64,000 bases of DNA from Paraglaciecola sp. MB-3u-78 (GTDB lineage Bacteria > Pseudomonadota > Gammaproteobacteria > Enterobacterales > Alteromonadaceae), in NCBI RefSeq assembly GCF_002835935.1, contig NZ_PJCF01000004.1, positions 124,001 through 188,000 on the forward strand, given 5' to 3'. A program made the position numbers and the translations under genes. Below are positions 9,517-18,886 of the stretch, piece after piece (the stretch's first letter is position 1; every line of letters starts with the position of its first letter). The notes beneath the pieces are model-generated. The model was not told where the DNA came from. It worked only from the letters and a program-made list of their open reading frames with translations, and did no database searches.

Positions 9517-9525
9517 TGGTAGAAT
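9517..9525 (+). promoter_or_regulatory. candidate extended -10 promoter for cvpA-purF
   Basis: TGGTAGAAT matches an extended -10 (TG-N-TAGAAT) in the 157-bp gap after dedD, about 80 bp before cvpA. No good -35 is present at the right distance and no clear PurR operator was recognised. Confidence 0.35.
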
Positions 9526-9604
9526 GCGCGCGAATTTAATTCTGTGATGTTAAAAGGCTAGTCCATCTTAATATCACATCATTTAAGCGGTAAAAACGAA
9601 TCTT

Positions 9605-10093
9605 ATGAATTGGATTGACTATGCCATACTAGCTGTAATTTTACTTTCCGCCGTTATCAGCATAATTCGGGGCTTTGTAAAAGAAGCCATCTCCTTGGCA
9701 ATTTGGTTTAGTGCGTTTTTTATTGCCAGCCAATTTTATATCGATCTTGCCACTTACCTCACAAAATTTGATGATCTGATGATCCGCAATGGTGTGGCCA
9801 TTGCCATCTTGTTTGTAGCTACTTTATTGATCGGTGGCCTAGTCAATTATTTGATTTCGCAGTTAGTTCAGTTTACTGGGCTGACAGGTACAGATCGCGC
9901 ATTAGGACTAGTTTTTGGTGCCTTGCGCGGCATCTTAATTGTCAGTGCGTTGTTATTTTTCTTAGATACGTTTACTCCTTTGTCTGCATCAGCATGGTGG
10001 GGCACATCAGTCCTTATTCCAGAATTTAGTTTAATCATTGAGTGGTTTTTTGAATATTTACGAAACAACTCAAGTTTTATAAAGCCAGTTTAA
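9605..10093 (+). CDS. cvpA: CvpA family membrane protein
   Basis: The product is 162 residues with four predicted membrane helices, beginning [28 protein letters not shown], of which the D-x-x-I and R-G segments are typical of CvpA. E. coli cvpA lies just before purF as here, and is needed for colicin V export and for envelope tolerance of bile. The molecular function is not established. Confidence 0.9.
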   Translation: MNWIDYAILAVILLSAVISIIRGFVKEAISLAIWFSAFFIASQFYIDLATYLTKFDDLMIRNGVAIAILFVATLLIGGLVNYLISQLVQFTGLTGTDRALGLVFGALRGILIVSALLFFLDTFTPLSASAWWGTSVLIPEFSLIIEWFFEYLRNNSSFIKPV

Positions 10094-10106
10094 AAAGGTA
10101 AATAGC

Positions 10107-11624
10107 ATGTGTGGTATTGTCGGAATAGTGGGTAAAAGCCCAGTCAATCAAGCTTTGTATGATGCCTTGACCGTTCTCCAGCACCGGGGCCAAGACGCTG
10201 CTGGTATAGTCACTGTAGATGACGGTGTGATCCACCTCAGGAAAGACAATGGCTTGGTGAGAGATGTGTTTCACACTCGTCATATGAAAAGACTAACGGG
10301 GCAATTTGGTATTGGTCACGTTCGTTATCCCACTGCTGGCAGTTCTAGTTCGGCAGAAGCACAGCCTTTTTATGTCAACTCTCCCTATGGTATTGCTTTC
10401 GCACACAACGGTAATTTAACTAACGCACATGAGCTGAAAGATGAAGTGGCTAAAGTGGCGAAAAGGCATATCAACACCACCTCAGATTCAGAGTTATTGT
10501 TAAATATTATTGCCCATGAATTACAAAATTGTGCAGGTTTACATCTTACACCTGAAGAGGTCTTTAAGGCTGTTTCCAAAGTACATCTAAAAATCCGAGG
10601 TGCATACGCGGTTGTCGCCGCTATTATTGGCAACGGAATGTTGGCATTTAGAGACCCTTTTGGAATTCGCCCGTTGTCTTTAGGTAAACGCAAAACTGAG
10701 TTCGGTGATGAATATATGGTAGCCTCTGAAAGTGTGGCACTTAACGCGGTTGGTTTTACTTTTATTCGTGATGTAGCACCCGGCGAAGCTATTTATGTGA
10801 CTGAATCAGGCGAATTGCACACTCAACAATGTGCTCAACAACCCATTAGTGCTCCCTGTATTTTTGAATTTGTTTATTTTGCTCGCCCAGATTCGTTTAT
10901 TGACGGTATATCTGTCTATGCATCGAGGGTAAATATGGGCCGCAAACTTGGGCAAAAAATTGCTAAAGAATGGGCTGATTTAGATATTGATGTTGTTATT
11001 CCTATTCCAGAAACGTCTACCGATGTCGCCCTGCAAATAGCCCTTGAATTAGATAAACCCTATCGCCAAGGCTTTGTAAAAAACCGTTATATTGGTCGTA
11101 CGTTTATTATGCCAGGTCAAACCATGCGCCGTAAGTCGGTGCGCCGTAAATTAAACGCTATCCCTTCAGAATTTAAAGACAAGAGTGTGCTCTTGGTTGA
11201 TGATTCGATCGTGCGAGGTACTACCTCAGAGCAAATTATTGAGATGGCACGTGAGTCTGGTGCCAAGAAGGTTTATTTTGCCTCTGCGGCCCCTGAAATA
11301 CGTTTTCCTAATGTGTATGGCATTGATATGCCATCAGCCAATGAGCTAATTGCATATGGCCGCGAGATAGAACAGATCAGTGACCTAATCCGTGCAGATG
11401 GTTTGATTTTCCAAGACCTCACCGATTTGGTGGATGCGGTTCGTGAATTGAACCCTGATATTAAACGTTTTGAAACGTCAGTATTTGATGGTAATTATAT
11501 TACAGGTGATGTGGATAATGCGTATTTGCAGCGTATCGATAATATGCGAAATGAAGAGTCAAAAAACGAAGGTTTACAAACAGAGTTGAGTAATTTAGAA
11601 ATGCACAATATGAGTCAAGACTAG
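10107..11624 (+). CDS. purF: amidophosphoribosyltransferase
   Basis: PurF catalyses the first committed step of purine synthesis, PRPP plus glutamine to phosphoribosylamine. It starts MCGIVGIVG, so Cys2 is the N-terminal nucleophile of the glutaminase domain. The PRPP-binding loop is [14 protein letters not shown], and other family blocks such as [13 protein letters not shown] are intact. The 505 residues are full length. It follows cvpA by 13 bp and is closed by a strong hairpin at 11661-11699. Confidence 0.97.
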   Translation: MCGIVGIVGKSPVNQALYDALTVLQHRGQDAAGIVTVDDGVIHLRKDNGLVRDVFHTRHMKRLTGQFGIGHVRYPTAGSSSSAEAQPFYVNSPYGIAFAHNGNLTNAHELKDEVAKVAKRHINTTSDSELLLNIIAHELQNCAGLHLTPEEVFKAVSKVHLKIRGAYAVVAAIIGNGMLAFRDPFGIRPLSLGKRKTEFGDEYMVASESVALNAVGFTFIRDVAPGEAIYVTESGELHTQQCAQQPISAPCIFEFVYFARPDSFIDGISVYASRVNMGRKLGQKIAKEWADLDIDVVIPIPETSTDVALQIALELDKPYRQGFVKNRYIGRTFIMPGQTMRRKSVRRKLNAIPSEFKDKSVLLVDDSIVRGTTSEQIIEMARESGAKKVYFASAAPEIRFPNVYGIDMPSANELIAYGREIEQISDLIRADGLIFQDLTDLVDAVRELNPDIKRFETSVFDGNYITGDVDNAYLQRIDNMRNEESKNEGLQTELSNLEMHNMSQD

Positions 11625-11660
11625 GTTACGTTTTTTCATAGAAAGCCGTAGAAAGTCATA

Positions 11661-11699
11661 AAAAAAAAGCCACGTTTTCGACAAACGGTGGCTTTTTTT
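11661..11699. terminator. bidirectional Rho-independent terminator
   Basis: An A8 run, GCCAC..., a loop, ...GTGGC and a T7 run form a hairpin with A and T tracts on both sides. It lies between convergent purF and the minus-strand Yip1 gene and can serve both. Confidence 0.85.
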
Positions 11700-11718
11700 A
11701 TAAGAGCTACAAAGAGTG

Positions 11719-12318
11719 TTAACCCACGTAAACAGGTCCCATGCCCAGACTCCACAAAATAACTGAAGCCGCCATTAATATCGCTAGCAACACCAAACCA
11801 CAAGTGACCACTGAGCTTGCGTATATAAAACCTTTTCCCTCTGGAATATGCATCAAAATGGGTGTTCCTGCGTAGAGTAAATACACCGAATAAGTTAAGC
11901 CAACCAAACCAATAAGCATGACAAACCATAACACTGGAAAGAAAGCGGCAAAGCCCACCATAAATAAAGGTGTGGCAGTATAAGCCGCGAGCTCAAGTGA
12001 CTGTGTATAAGTTGGAGTTGCATCGAATGCTTTGGCTAGTTCATGAATTAATATCGCTAAGGCAATCACTCCCGACATTAAACCAAAATACATACCAATG
12101 CTCATCAGCATGGCACTATCATGGGTTAATTTAATAATGTCACCTACACCTATACTCCAACCAATATGCGCAGCAGAATAATAACTCATCAAAACAGGTA
12201 TTAAGGAAATGATAGCGATATGACTCAAACTGTAAAAGTAATTCTCATGACGTTTGTCAATTGCATGCCACTCTTCTTTTGGATGGGCATATAATCCCCA
12301 CAGGTGATTTAAAATCAT
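11719..12318 (-). CDS. Yip1-domain inner-membrane protein (YohC-like)
   Basis: The 199-residue product has five hydrophobic segments and starts with HLWGLYAHPKEEWHAID, the usual N-terminus of bacterial Yip1/DUF1282 proteins (YohC), in which a short cytosolic motif precedes the helices. The role of these proteins is unknown. It stands alone, convergent with purF, with about 290 bp of AT-rich sequence upstream in which no feature was recognised. Confidence 0.75.
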   Translation of the reverse strand: MILNHLWGLYAHPKEEWHAIDKRHENYFYSLSHIAIISLIPVLMSYYSAAHIGWSIGVGDIIKLTHDSAMLMSIGMYFGLMSGVIALAILIHELAKAFDATPTYTQSLELAAYTATPLFMVGFAAFFPVLWFVMLIGLVGLTYSVYLLYAGTPILMHIPEGKGFIYASSVVTCGLVLLAILMAASVILWSLGMGPVYVG

Positions 12319-12611
12319 ACAACTCAGTCTCTTATGTTGTTAAAGGTTAATACGTTTTGTTAATTAAAATTAAACATGCCATTAACAATTATTGTCTGTG
12401 AGTAGACCCCAAGCGTCAACCTTTTTATCTTTATCTATGTAAGCTAATTGATCTTTATCAAAGGTTAACTTGGTTTATATGTTCCTATCACTACAAAATG
12501 GCTGCACTAGGATATGTTTGGCTAGATGAACTGAACATTATTATTCATATTTCGAAACTGTGATTAATCAGTTTTTAATCGAGCAAATCGTCTTTGAATA
12601 CAGAACATCCT

Positions 12612-13349
12612 TTATCCACGGTTCTTTTGTGCCATTAACATATAGTTTACCCAAGTGGGTTTGATTAACCGCATACTGCGGTTAATGGGGTTAACTGCTA
12701 CCCCTGTGTTAGACCTTAACTCAAAGCCATCGGCATGCAACAAAGGGATTAACTCAGCTGGCTTAACCAACTTATTATAATGATGTGTGCCCTTAGGTAA
12801 TAAACCCGTGACGTACTCTGCACCAACAATAGCAATGATGAAGGCTAACCAATTACGATTGATAGAGGCAATAAATTGTGTGCCATTAGGTTTCACTAGG
12901 GCGTTGCAGCCGCTAATAAAACTATTTACATCCACCACATGTTCTACCACTTCCATATTGAACACAATGTCAAATTGTTGATTGGTTTCAACCATTTGCT
13001 CAACACTGACTAACTGATAGTTAATTTGAAGTCCGTTCTGTTTTGCATGTGCTGTTGCTACACCAATATTTTTCTCGACTACGTCTATCGCCGTAACAAT
13101 AGCACCTTGCTTGGCTAAGGATTCGCTCAATATGCCGCCGCCACAACCAATGTCCAGCACCTTCATACCAGCTAAAGGCTGTTGTTTGTGATTTTGTATT
13201 TTGAGCTGAGTCAATATCCACTCAATTCGTAATGCATTGAGTTTGTGTAATGGCCAGAAAGGGCCATCTAAGTTCCACCATGTATCAGCTAATTTTTCAT
13301 AATAGGCTACTTCTTTAGGATCAATTTTAACCGACTTCAGGTTTGGCAT
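12612..13349 (-). CDS. ubiG: ubiquinone biosynthesis O-methyltransferase UbiG
   Basis: This SAM-dependent methyltransferase carries out both O-methylations in ubiquinone synthesis. The family signature YEKLADTWWNLDGPFWPLHKLN is at residues 17-38 (compare ALASRWWDLEGEF.PLH in E. coli), SAM motif I is VLDIGCGGGIL, and the C-terminal THHYNKLVKPAEL and NPI motifs are present. The 245 residues are normal. It lies 1 bp downstream of the DUF3429 gene and is probably cotranscribed with it. Confidence 0.93.
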   Translation of the reverse strand: MPNLKSVKIDPKEVAYYEKLADTWWNLDGPFWPLHKLNALRIEWILTQLKIQNHKQQPLAGMKVLDIGCGGGILSESLAKQGAIVTAIDVVEKNIGVATAHAKQNGLQINYQLVSVEQMVETNQQFDIVFNMEVVEHVVDVNSFISGCNALVKPNGTQFIASINRNWLAFIIAIVGAEYVTGLLPKGTHHYNKLVKPAELIPLLHADGFELRSNTGVAVNPINRSMRLIKPTWVNYMLMAQKNRG

Positions 13350-13350
13350 T

Positions 13351-13767
13351 TTATGCTACTCCAAATAAATAGCTGGTTATCATAGTTAGGCTGGCAGTGA
13401 TTGTTAGGACTGTGCGCAACCTGCTATAGGTACTAGGAGGTTTAGGGATTAATGAGCTAAACCGTTCAATCGCCCAAATAAGTATAAAGAAACAGGCACC
13501 TATGGCTAACCATTGAAGTGGTAACAGTAAGAATGTAAAAAACGCAGTCAAAAATAAAATATTACTCAGCACAATGCGCCAGAATTTGGCGTTCTGCATA
13601 TCAGTCGTTGGCCACCAAGCGCCGCATAAAAATGTGAAAATACCAAATGAGTAGAGGGCTAGGGCATCTCTCACCAAAATATTTTCGGACAGAATAACGG
13701 ATAAAATAGCCAGGCTAATGAAAGGGAGTAAACCAGCATAGCCCAATATTTTTATAGTAGGTGGCAT
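13351..13767 (-). CDS. DUF3429-type membrane protein
   Basis: This 138-residue protein has five hydrophobic segments. LGYAGLLPFI at the N-terminus and FGIFTFLCGAWW in the middle resemble the LGLAGLIPF and FLGGxxWG blocks of DUF3429 (TMEM69-like) proteins. Function is unknown. Its stop abuts ubiG, which suggests an operon and perhaps a membrane or quinone-related role, but that is only guilt by association. Confidence 0.6.
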   Translation of the reverse strand: MPPTIKILGYAGLLPFISLAILSVILSENILVRDALALYSFGIFTFLCGAWWPTTDMQNAKFWRIVLSNILFLTAFFTFLLLPLQWLAIGACFFILIWAIERFSSLIPKPPSTYSRLRTVLTITASLTMITSYLFGVA

Positions 13768-13856
13768 AGTACAACTTCTAAACTTTAAACATGGATCAAT
13801 ACTGGTGCTTAAGGACTAAGTGGTCAAAAGGATCAAAGGTGTCGAATACAATCTGA

Positions 13857-14729
13857 TTAACGCAAATAATCGGTTAGCACCGATTTGATAAACTTACTTC
13901 TATTAGACAAAGTAGAGTGTCGGTTAACACATAAATAGAGATCCTCACTCACTGATGTTTGTAATTTATGTATCTTTATGGAATTTTGATGTTGATAGGC
14001 TTTGACTGCAAACCATGGAAGAACAGTAAATCCAAATCCTCTACTGACAGGATCCAATATCAAACTGATTTGATTTGAAAAACCTTTACAGGGAAATTGT
14101 TCTACGTGTTCAAATTCCGCGAAATTCATACTCAGTAATTGCCTGCCGTGATGCTCAGCGTCCGGATGTGAAATAAACCCTAGCTCTATCAATGTTTGCC
14201 AATTAACCGACTTAACTTTGTTTGATGTGATTAATACTAGAGGTTCTTCGGCGACTTTCTCGCTGAGCAAACTACTGTTATTGGTCAATTCTGTGATCAA
14301 AGCTAAATCTAGTGTTCGGTCTGCTAATTCTTGTTGTATGGCTTTATTTGGCGCAAATCTATAATCAATGACTAACTCTGGATGCTGTTGCTGTAAGTCA
14401 AGTAAATGCGAGTAAAGCTTTAGGCCAACACTGCCCGGTGAGGCAATCTTGACTCGGCCAACATAAGCTTTATCTTGTCTAATCAGCGCTTCCAATTCAT
14501 CACTAGAACGTAATAGCTCAAGGCCTTTTTGGTGTAACTGATGGCCAGCAGCAGTTAATGAAAATGTCTTCCCTTCTCTGATTAATAATTGGCTATCGAG
14601 CTGCTTTTCCAATTTTTTAATATGTTGGCTAACCCCTGACTGCGTCATAAATAGTTTTTCAGCCGTTTGGGTGAAATGTCCTACATTTACAAGAGTACAA
14701 AACGTTTTTAACAGAGCCTGATTTATCAT
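13857..14729 (-). CDS. LysR-family transcriptional regulator
   Basis: The product has 290 residues. The N-terminal winged helix-turn-helix reads FTQTAEKLFMTQSGVSQHIKKLEKQL, and a periplasmic-binding-like effector domain follows. It is divergent from the VOC-family gene at 14822, with a palindrome at 14746-14758 in the shared 92-bp spacer, which suggests that it controls that gene. The effector is not identifiable. Confidence 0.9.
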   Translation of the reverse strand: MINQALLKTFCTLVNVGHFTQTAEKLFMTQSGVSQHIKKLEKQLDSQLLIREGKTFSLTAAGHQLHQKGLELLRSSDELEALIRQDKAYVGRVKIASPGSVGLKLYSHLLDLQQQHPELVIDYRFAPNKAIQQELADRTLDLALITELTNNSSLLSEKVAEEPLVLITSNKVKSVNWQTLIELGFISHPDAEHHGRQLLSMNFAEFEHVEQFPCKGFSNQISLILDPVSRGFGFTVLPWFAVKAYQHQNSIKIHKLQTSVSEDLYLCVNRHSTLSNRSKFIKSVLTDYLR

Positions 14730-14761
14730 TACAAAAAATACTTATATTCATGATGAATGAT
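14725..14761. promoter_or_regulatory. candidate LysR operator
   Basis: ATTCATGATGAAT (14746-14758) is a perfect 6-1-6 palindrome. ATCATT at 14725-14730 and AATGAT at 14756-14761 form a wider inverted pair. Both lie in the divergent spacer between the LysR gene and the VOC gene, where LysR regulators normally bind. Confidence 0.45.
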
Positions 14762-14821
14762 AATTTTAAGTGTTTTGTTGTGAAATGTATACTTTGTCAA
14801 TCAATTAACAGGAGACAAATA

Positions 14822-15322
14822 ATGAACAAACAGTACCCACGAACATTTTCCCATATCGGAATTTCTGTACCTGATTTAGACGCGGCGGTTAAATTCTATA
14901 CACAAGTGCTTGGGTGGTATCTTATTCTGAAACCTACTGAAATAACCGAAGACGACTCCTCTATTGGCGTAATGTGCACGGATGTTTTTGGTGCAGGTTG
15001 GGAGCATTTTCGTATCGCACATCTGTCTACAGGAGACAGGGTAGGGGTTGAATTATTTGAATTTAAGGGACAAGAAAATCCTGAGAATAATTTCGAATAT
15101 TGGAAAACAGGTATATTCCATTTTTGTGTTCAAGATCCTGATGTTGAGGGTTTAGCTGATAAAATAGTCGCTGCTGGTGGTAAAAAGAGAATGAAAGCGC
15201 CGCGCTATTACTATCCGGGTAAAAAGCCTTATCGGATGATTTACATGGAAGACCCTTTTGGTAATATCTTGGAAATATATAGTCATAGCTATGAGTTAAC
15301 CTATGCCGATGGGGCATATTAG
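14822..15322 (+). CDS. VOC (glyoxalase/dioxygenase) family protein
   Basis: ATG 14822 has AGGAGA upstream. The product is 166 residues with one vicinal-oxygen-chelate module: SHIGISVPDLDAAVKFYTQVLGW at the start, IFHFCVQDPDVEGLADKIVAAGG in the second half and MEDPFGNILEIYSHSYE at the end. His and Glu metal ligands of the family are present (His in SHIG, His in IFHFC, Glu in LEIY). It is probably a lyase, isomerase or dioxygenase acting on a small metabolite. The divergent LysR gene is the likely regulator. Confidence 0.85.
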   Translation: MNKQYPRTFSHIGISVPDLDAAVKFYTQVLGWYLILKPTEITEDDSSIGVMCTDVFGAGWEHFRIAHLSTGDRVGVELFEFKGQENPENNFEYWKTGIFHFCVQDPDVEGLADKIVAAGGKKRMKAPRYYYPGKKPYRMIYMEDPFGNILEIYSHSYELTYADGAY

Positions 15323-15336
15323 ATAAGCACTTTGAA

Positions 15337-15359
15337 GTTCCCAATATTGAATTGGGAAC
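15337..15359 (+). terminator. hairpin after VOC gene
   Basis: GTTCCCAAT and ATTGGGAAC form a perfect 9-bp stem with a 5-nt loop, 15 bp after the stop codon. There is no clear T-tract, so termination is less certain. Confidence 0.45.
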
Positions 15360-15523
15360 AACTCATTCTCTCTATTTCTCGTGTGAGTTGCTGGCTTTAA
15401 TATAAGCATTAGTCAATTTGGACTTATCATTAAGACGCTTTCGATGTATAAATTTTGAAGGGGGAATTATGTTAATGTGTGGAACTCAAATTCTATTTTC
15501 ACACATTTTCCTTAGGCAGTATT

Positions 15524-16201
15524 ATGATCCCCTGGACCTTACTTGGCAGTGCTCAAATTCCTAATAACGGCGGCGAATTAAAATTTTCGCAACGAGGGGA
15601 TGAATTCTCTATTCGTCTATCGGGTATCCGCGGCGAACTTATGAACAGTCGTTTGTATAATTCAGAAAAAGAGTTGGCTGAGTTGGGCTGTGCTCATATC
15701 CAATCAGCGAATAATGCCCATGTATTGGTAGGCGGCTTAGGCATGGGATATACATTGGCTGCAGCCTTAAAAGCGGTGACTGAAAGTTCTCAAGTCACAG
15801 TGGCTGAACTTATCTCTGAAGTAGTGATCTGGAATCAAGGTCCTCTAGGTAACTGTGCTAATAACCCACTTCAAGATCCCCGCACTAAAGTCCATATTGG
15901 TGATGTAAGAGCACTTTTGAAGATTAGAAAACCCACCTTCGATGCCATTTTACTGGATGTCGATAATGGCCCCGAGGGCTTAACTCAAAAAGATAACAAC
16001 AGTATTTATTCGCCAAAGGGCTTGGAAGATATTTACAAAACCCTTCGACCCAAAGGTATGTTGGCCATATGGTCTGCGGGTCCCGACAATAAGTTTACGG
16101 TACGCCTAAAAAAGGCCGGATTTAAAGCCGATACTCGCATAGTGCGTGCCCGTCCCGGAAAGGGCAGTCGGCACACTATCTTTTTGGCCCGTAAACCTTA
16201 G
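15524..16201 (+). CDS. spermidine-synthase-like methyltransferase-fold protein
   Basis: ATG 15524 gives 225 residues. A SAM/dcSAM-type Rossmann fold is visible: VLVGGLGMGYTLAAAL, then the acidic VAELISEVV, AILLDVDNGPEGLT and SPKGLEDIYKTLRPKGMLAIWS. This matches the spermine/spermidine synthase superfamily, but the usual N-terminal beta-barrel tetramerisation domain is reduced. It may be a polyamine aminopropyltransferase or a methyltransferase of the same fold. It is a single gene. Confidence 0.7.
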   Translation: MIPWTLLGSAQIPNNGGELKFSQRGDEFSIRLSGIRGELMNSRLYNSEKELAELGCAHIQSANNAHVLVGGLGMGYTLAAALKAVTESSQVTVAELISEVVIWNQGPLGNCANNPLQDPRTKVHIGDVRALLKIRKPTFDAILLDVDNGPEGLTQKDNNSIYSPKGLEDIYKTLRPKGMLAIWSAGPDNKFTVRLKKAGFKADTRIVRARPGKGSRHTIFLARKP

Positions 16202-16836
16202 TTTAGCTTGTGCCGATTTAAAAGTTATCGGTTTGTATTAAATAGCCAACAATATCATTTGCTAGATGCACTTTAACTCTCCATATTCTGGATAATCAGT
16301 ACCGATTTTTGAAGCGTTCTTAAATGTTTTAAATCGATCTATTAGGTAGCCTTCACAACAATTTTTTCTACTACTCACTCTCAGAATTTGCTCTTAGTGC
16401 CTGCGGTAGTTATCTGATATCAAGCCCTTTCAAATAGATATGTGGCGACCTTATTTGGCTCAATGCTATCCAATCAGTTTCTGCATAACAGACCCTTATT
16501 AGACTAAAGTTCAACATACTAAAGTTCAATTTCGGTTCTCCAATATTAGTTTTATAATCAGTATAGATTTAGGCCCAAATGTTTGTGGTAGATACTCAGA
16601 TATCAAACCTTGTCGTTTTAGAAAATATTCTAAGCGGTATTGACGGCAATTTCATCAAAGCAATCTCTTGATAAGAGGCTTTGTTAATTATGCTCTAAAA
16701 ATGTCAATGACTGAAAGGCAAGCCTTTCCCCATTGGCGGCACTGTTTATTATTTGAAAGCCTACATTAGGATTAGATGCTGGTAACAACATCAATGGAAT
16801 TATTAATAACGTTAATATTTGAATGTAGGAAATATC
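16202..16836. other. intergenic region without recognised gene
   Basis: This 635-bp AT-rich stretch has no convincing reading frame. It holds a short tandem ACTAAAGTTCAA duplication near 16503-16530 and the inverted repeat GAAAGGC-AA-GCCTTTC near 16714. It is probably the promoter region of the PEP-CTERM gene. Confidence 0.4.
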
Positions 16837-17985
16837 ATGAACAGTAAATTATCAAAACTTTTTTTAGGAAGCATATTATTATCTGTCGCAACAGGGTCTT
16901 CAGCAAGCTTATTGCTTGGTCCTGATTTGATCGGTTATTCTGGTGTGTCTGGTGCCGCATTTAATGTAGGAGCAGACGCACTGATAACAAATAATATCGC
17001 AGCATTTGCTGACATTGGTACCGGTGCTGGCTCTACTACCGCTAATCTATCTTCTAGCACCGGCGCCGTTTCTACAGGTGCTGATGGGAGCGCGGGAAAC
17101 ATATATGCCGGCGCTGCCGCAGTTATCGGGGCTCGAGCTGCCGCTGGAGACGTATACTCTGCAGCAGCCATCACAGTAGCCGCTAATAGTACCGCTGGAA
17201 ACGTCTATGCTGCTGCAGCCGTCACTCTTGGCGCGGGTTCGACTACACAAGACGTATATGCCGGAGCAGCTATCACTGGAGTCTCGAAAGGAACCCAAAC
17301 AGCTTTTGCTGTTCCTACTGCTGAACTTAGTTTATATAAAGATTCGTTTGACGTCGACGCTGCTTTAAAACAAATAGGTGATACCCAAGATGCCTTAAAA
17401 AAACTCGATACTGATTTCGCATTGGCTGTGGGTTATGGAAGTACTGTTTTTGAGGCTGGAGTATGGGAAGGAACTGCTGTGACTGTAGCCGCAAACTCAA
17501 TCATTCAATTTGATGGTAAGGGTGAAGAAAACCCTATTTGGGTTTTTAATCTTATTAGCGCTCTAACCTTGGGTACCAATAATAAATTCGAAATAATTAA
17601 CGCCGGCGCAGGGGCAAGTGTCATCTGGAATATAGGCGGTGGGCTAACTATGGGGGCAGGTAGTTCTTTTGTGGGTGCTGCTTTTGTAACAGGAGCTGTA
17701 GCCGCTGCTACATCAGACGTTACTTGCGGAAACTTATTTACGAATACGACGGCCGCCATTGGCATAGGTGATATGATATCTACCAATTGCCTCGGCACAG
17801 ATTCATGGACGGGCTCAATAAATGGGTTAGCTGCGGGCATTGATATTACCGATGGGATTATTTCAAACAAGTCAATAGTAGTAGAAGAGGCTGATCCAGT
17901 ATCAGTCTCTGAGCCATCGACTGGTTTATTGATGTCTAGTTTTGCTTTAATGTTTTTTGCCGGTAGATTAAAACGTCAATCGTAA
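16837..17985 (+). CDS. PEP-CTERM ice-binding-type (DUF3494-like) surface protein
   Basis: ATG 16837 has AGGA 6 bp upstream. The product is 382 residues: a signal peptide (1-24), then from about residue 86 four 17-residue repeats centred on NIY/DVY/NVY/DVY (residues 88, 105, 122, 139) with alternating Ala/Val/Ile expected to form a beta-solenoid. A DUF3494-like domain follows (about 150-330), with WVFNLISALTLGTNNKFEI and VIWNIGGGLTMGAGSSFVG matching the family blocks that pack the ice-binding helix. The C-terminus SEPSTGLLMSS, a hydrophobic segment and RLKRQS is a PEP-CTERM sorting signal, so an exosortase encoded elsewhere should process it. It is probably surface- or matrix-attached. Ice binding is inferred from the family only. 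Confidence 0.75.
   Translation: MNSKLSKLFLGSILLSVATGSSASLLLGPDLIGYSGVSGAAFNVGADALITNNIAAFADIGTGAGSTTANLSSSTGAVSTGADGSAGNIYAGAAAVIGARAAAGDVYSAAAITVAANSTAGNVYAAAAVTLGAGSTTQDVYAGAAITGVSKGTQTAFAVPTAELSLYKDSFDVDAALKQIGDTQDALKKLDTDFALAVGYGSTVFEAGVWEGTAVTVAANSIIQFDGKGEENPIWVFNLISALTLGTNNKFEIINAGAGASVIWNIGGGLTMGAGSSFVGAAFVTGAVAAATSDVTCGNLFTNTTAAIGIGDMISTNCLGTDSWTGSINGLAAGIDITDGIISNKSIVVEEADPVSVSEPSTGLLMSSFALMFFAGRLKRQS
17086..17290 (+). repeat. 51-bp tandem repeats encoding 17-residue solenoid units
   Basis: Four in-frame units of 51 bp encode the pattern (A/T)-G-(N/D)-(V/I)-Y-x-(A/G)-A-A-(V/I)-T. They differ at the DNA level, so they are old rather than freshly duplicated. Confidence 0.7.
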
Positions 17986-18001
17986 GAAAATATTTCAATA
18001 C

Positions 18002-18045
18002 GTGATGGACTTAGCAATTCACTGTTTTGTCCATCACCTTCTCTT
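18002..18045 (+). terminator. terminator after PEP-CTERM gene
   Basis: GTGATGGAC and GTCCATCAC form a 9-bp perfect stem, followed by CTTCTCTTT. It begins 16 bp after the stop codon. Confidence 0.65.
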
Positions 18046-18106
18046 TAAATGCCGCGTTTTTTAGCTAATACCTCTGTGAATAAAAGCCGATAACACCCTA
18101 GTCTAA

Positions 18107-18550
18107 GCCAATTATAATAAAACTAACATATGCTACTTTTGCCTTGAATTCTTTCAACCAAAAGCCAGCTTATGGACGTTTAAAGACCAATATTCAAAAA
18201 TGGTTTCAAATGTCAATTACGATCGTATTAATAATAAATATGGGGGAGTAGCTGAGCTCACACGTGAGGATTTTGGTTCATACTTTGACGCAATAATCAG
18301 TAACGAAGTCATTAACGCTAGCGATGCTAGGGAACATCCGCAAACAGCTTGTTTTAAAGAACTCTATTTTAAACCTAATAATATTTATTCGTTGCTTGAT
18401 TTTATTTTGCACCACGATTTTAAACCCATAGGCGTCATCTGTTGTGAAAGTGTTGGAAGCATTAACCAATGGAGCGAAAATGATGTGAAGTCATTACGGC
18501 GTATCGCCAATGCCAGCTCATTGTATTTCAATTTAGGCCAGACTACCTGA
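18107..18550 (+). pseudogene. remnant of a GAF-domain sensor protein
   Basis: From ATG 18200 a 116-residue frame reads AIISNEVINASDAREHPQT ... LLDFILHH ... PIGVICCESVG ... QWSENDV, which matches the C-terminal two thirds of GAF domains in sensor kinases and cyclases (VIxAxDARxxPxTxxF ... GVVCxExVGxxRxW). In the same frame the sequence stays open upstream to 18107 and encodes further GAF-like residues (ASLWTF before the ATG), but no start codon is available there. The gene is therefore probably a decayed fragment that has lost its start and its output domain. An alternative is a truncated but expressed GAF protein starting at 18200. Confidence 0.5.
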
Positions 18551-18886
18551 TATACGTACCTCCCTTGAAAAGAGTGTTGAAAGTGACACCCAATGTTGAA
18601 AACCAACCAAAGTCTCTTGTAACACATCTATCGATGCTGTGTTTATGAAAGAAGCGAGGGCTCTAAATCTCATGCCTTAAGCGATAAGTTATTCTTAGCA
18701 ATACCCTGTTTAATGAAGTTGCTAGTATCTTATTTGCTCCAGTTCAGGTTTAAAAGGAACAGTTATTGATTTCAGGGTTGCAGATCCCAGTGATTATTAA
18801 CAATGAATTTAGATTAGTTAGATATCGCGTTGGTTTCTAAAAAGCAATTGAAGACTGTTTCAGGCAACGGTCTTCATCACCCCTAA
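18551..18886. other. intergenic region, only a terminator recognised
   Basis: No reading frame or conserved site was recognised in these 336 bp apart from the minus-strand terminator at their right end. Confidence 0.4.
18836..18876 (-). terminator. terminator of the multiheme cytochrome operon
   Basis: On the minus strand GAAGACCGTTGC pairs with a near-complement ending in AGTCTTC, and AATTGCTTTTT follows. It lies just beyond the stop of the barrel-protein gene and closes the five-gene unit. Confidence 0.65.

Noticed and set aside
16738-16760. GGCGGCACTGTTTATTATTT as a sigma-54 promoter for the PEP-CTERM gene
   Set aside because: The -12 GC element is missing and the spacing does not fit TGGCAC-N5-TTGC.
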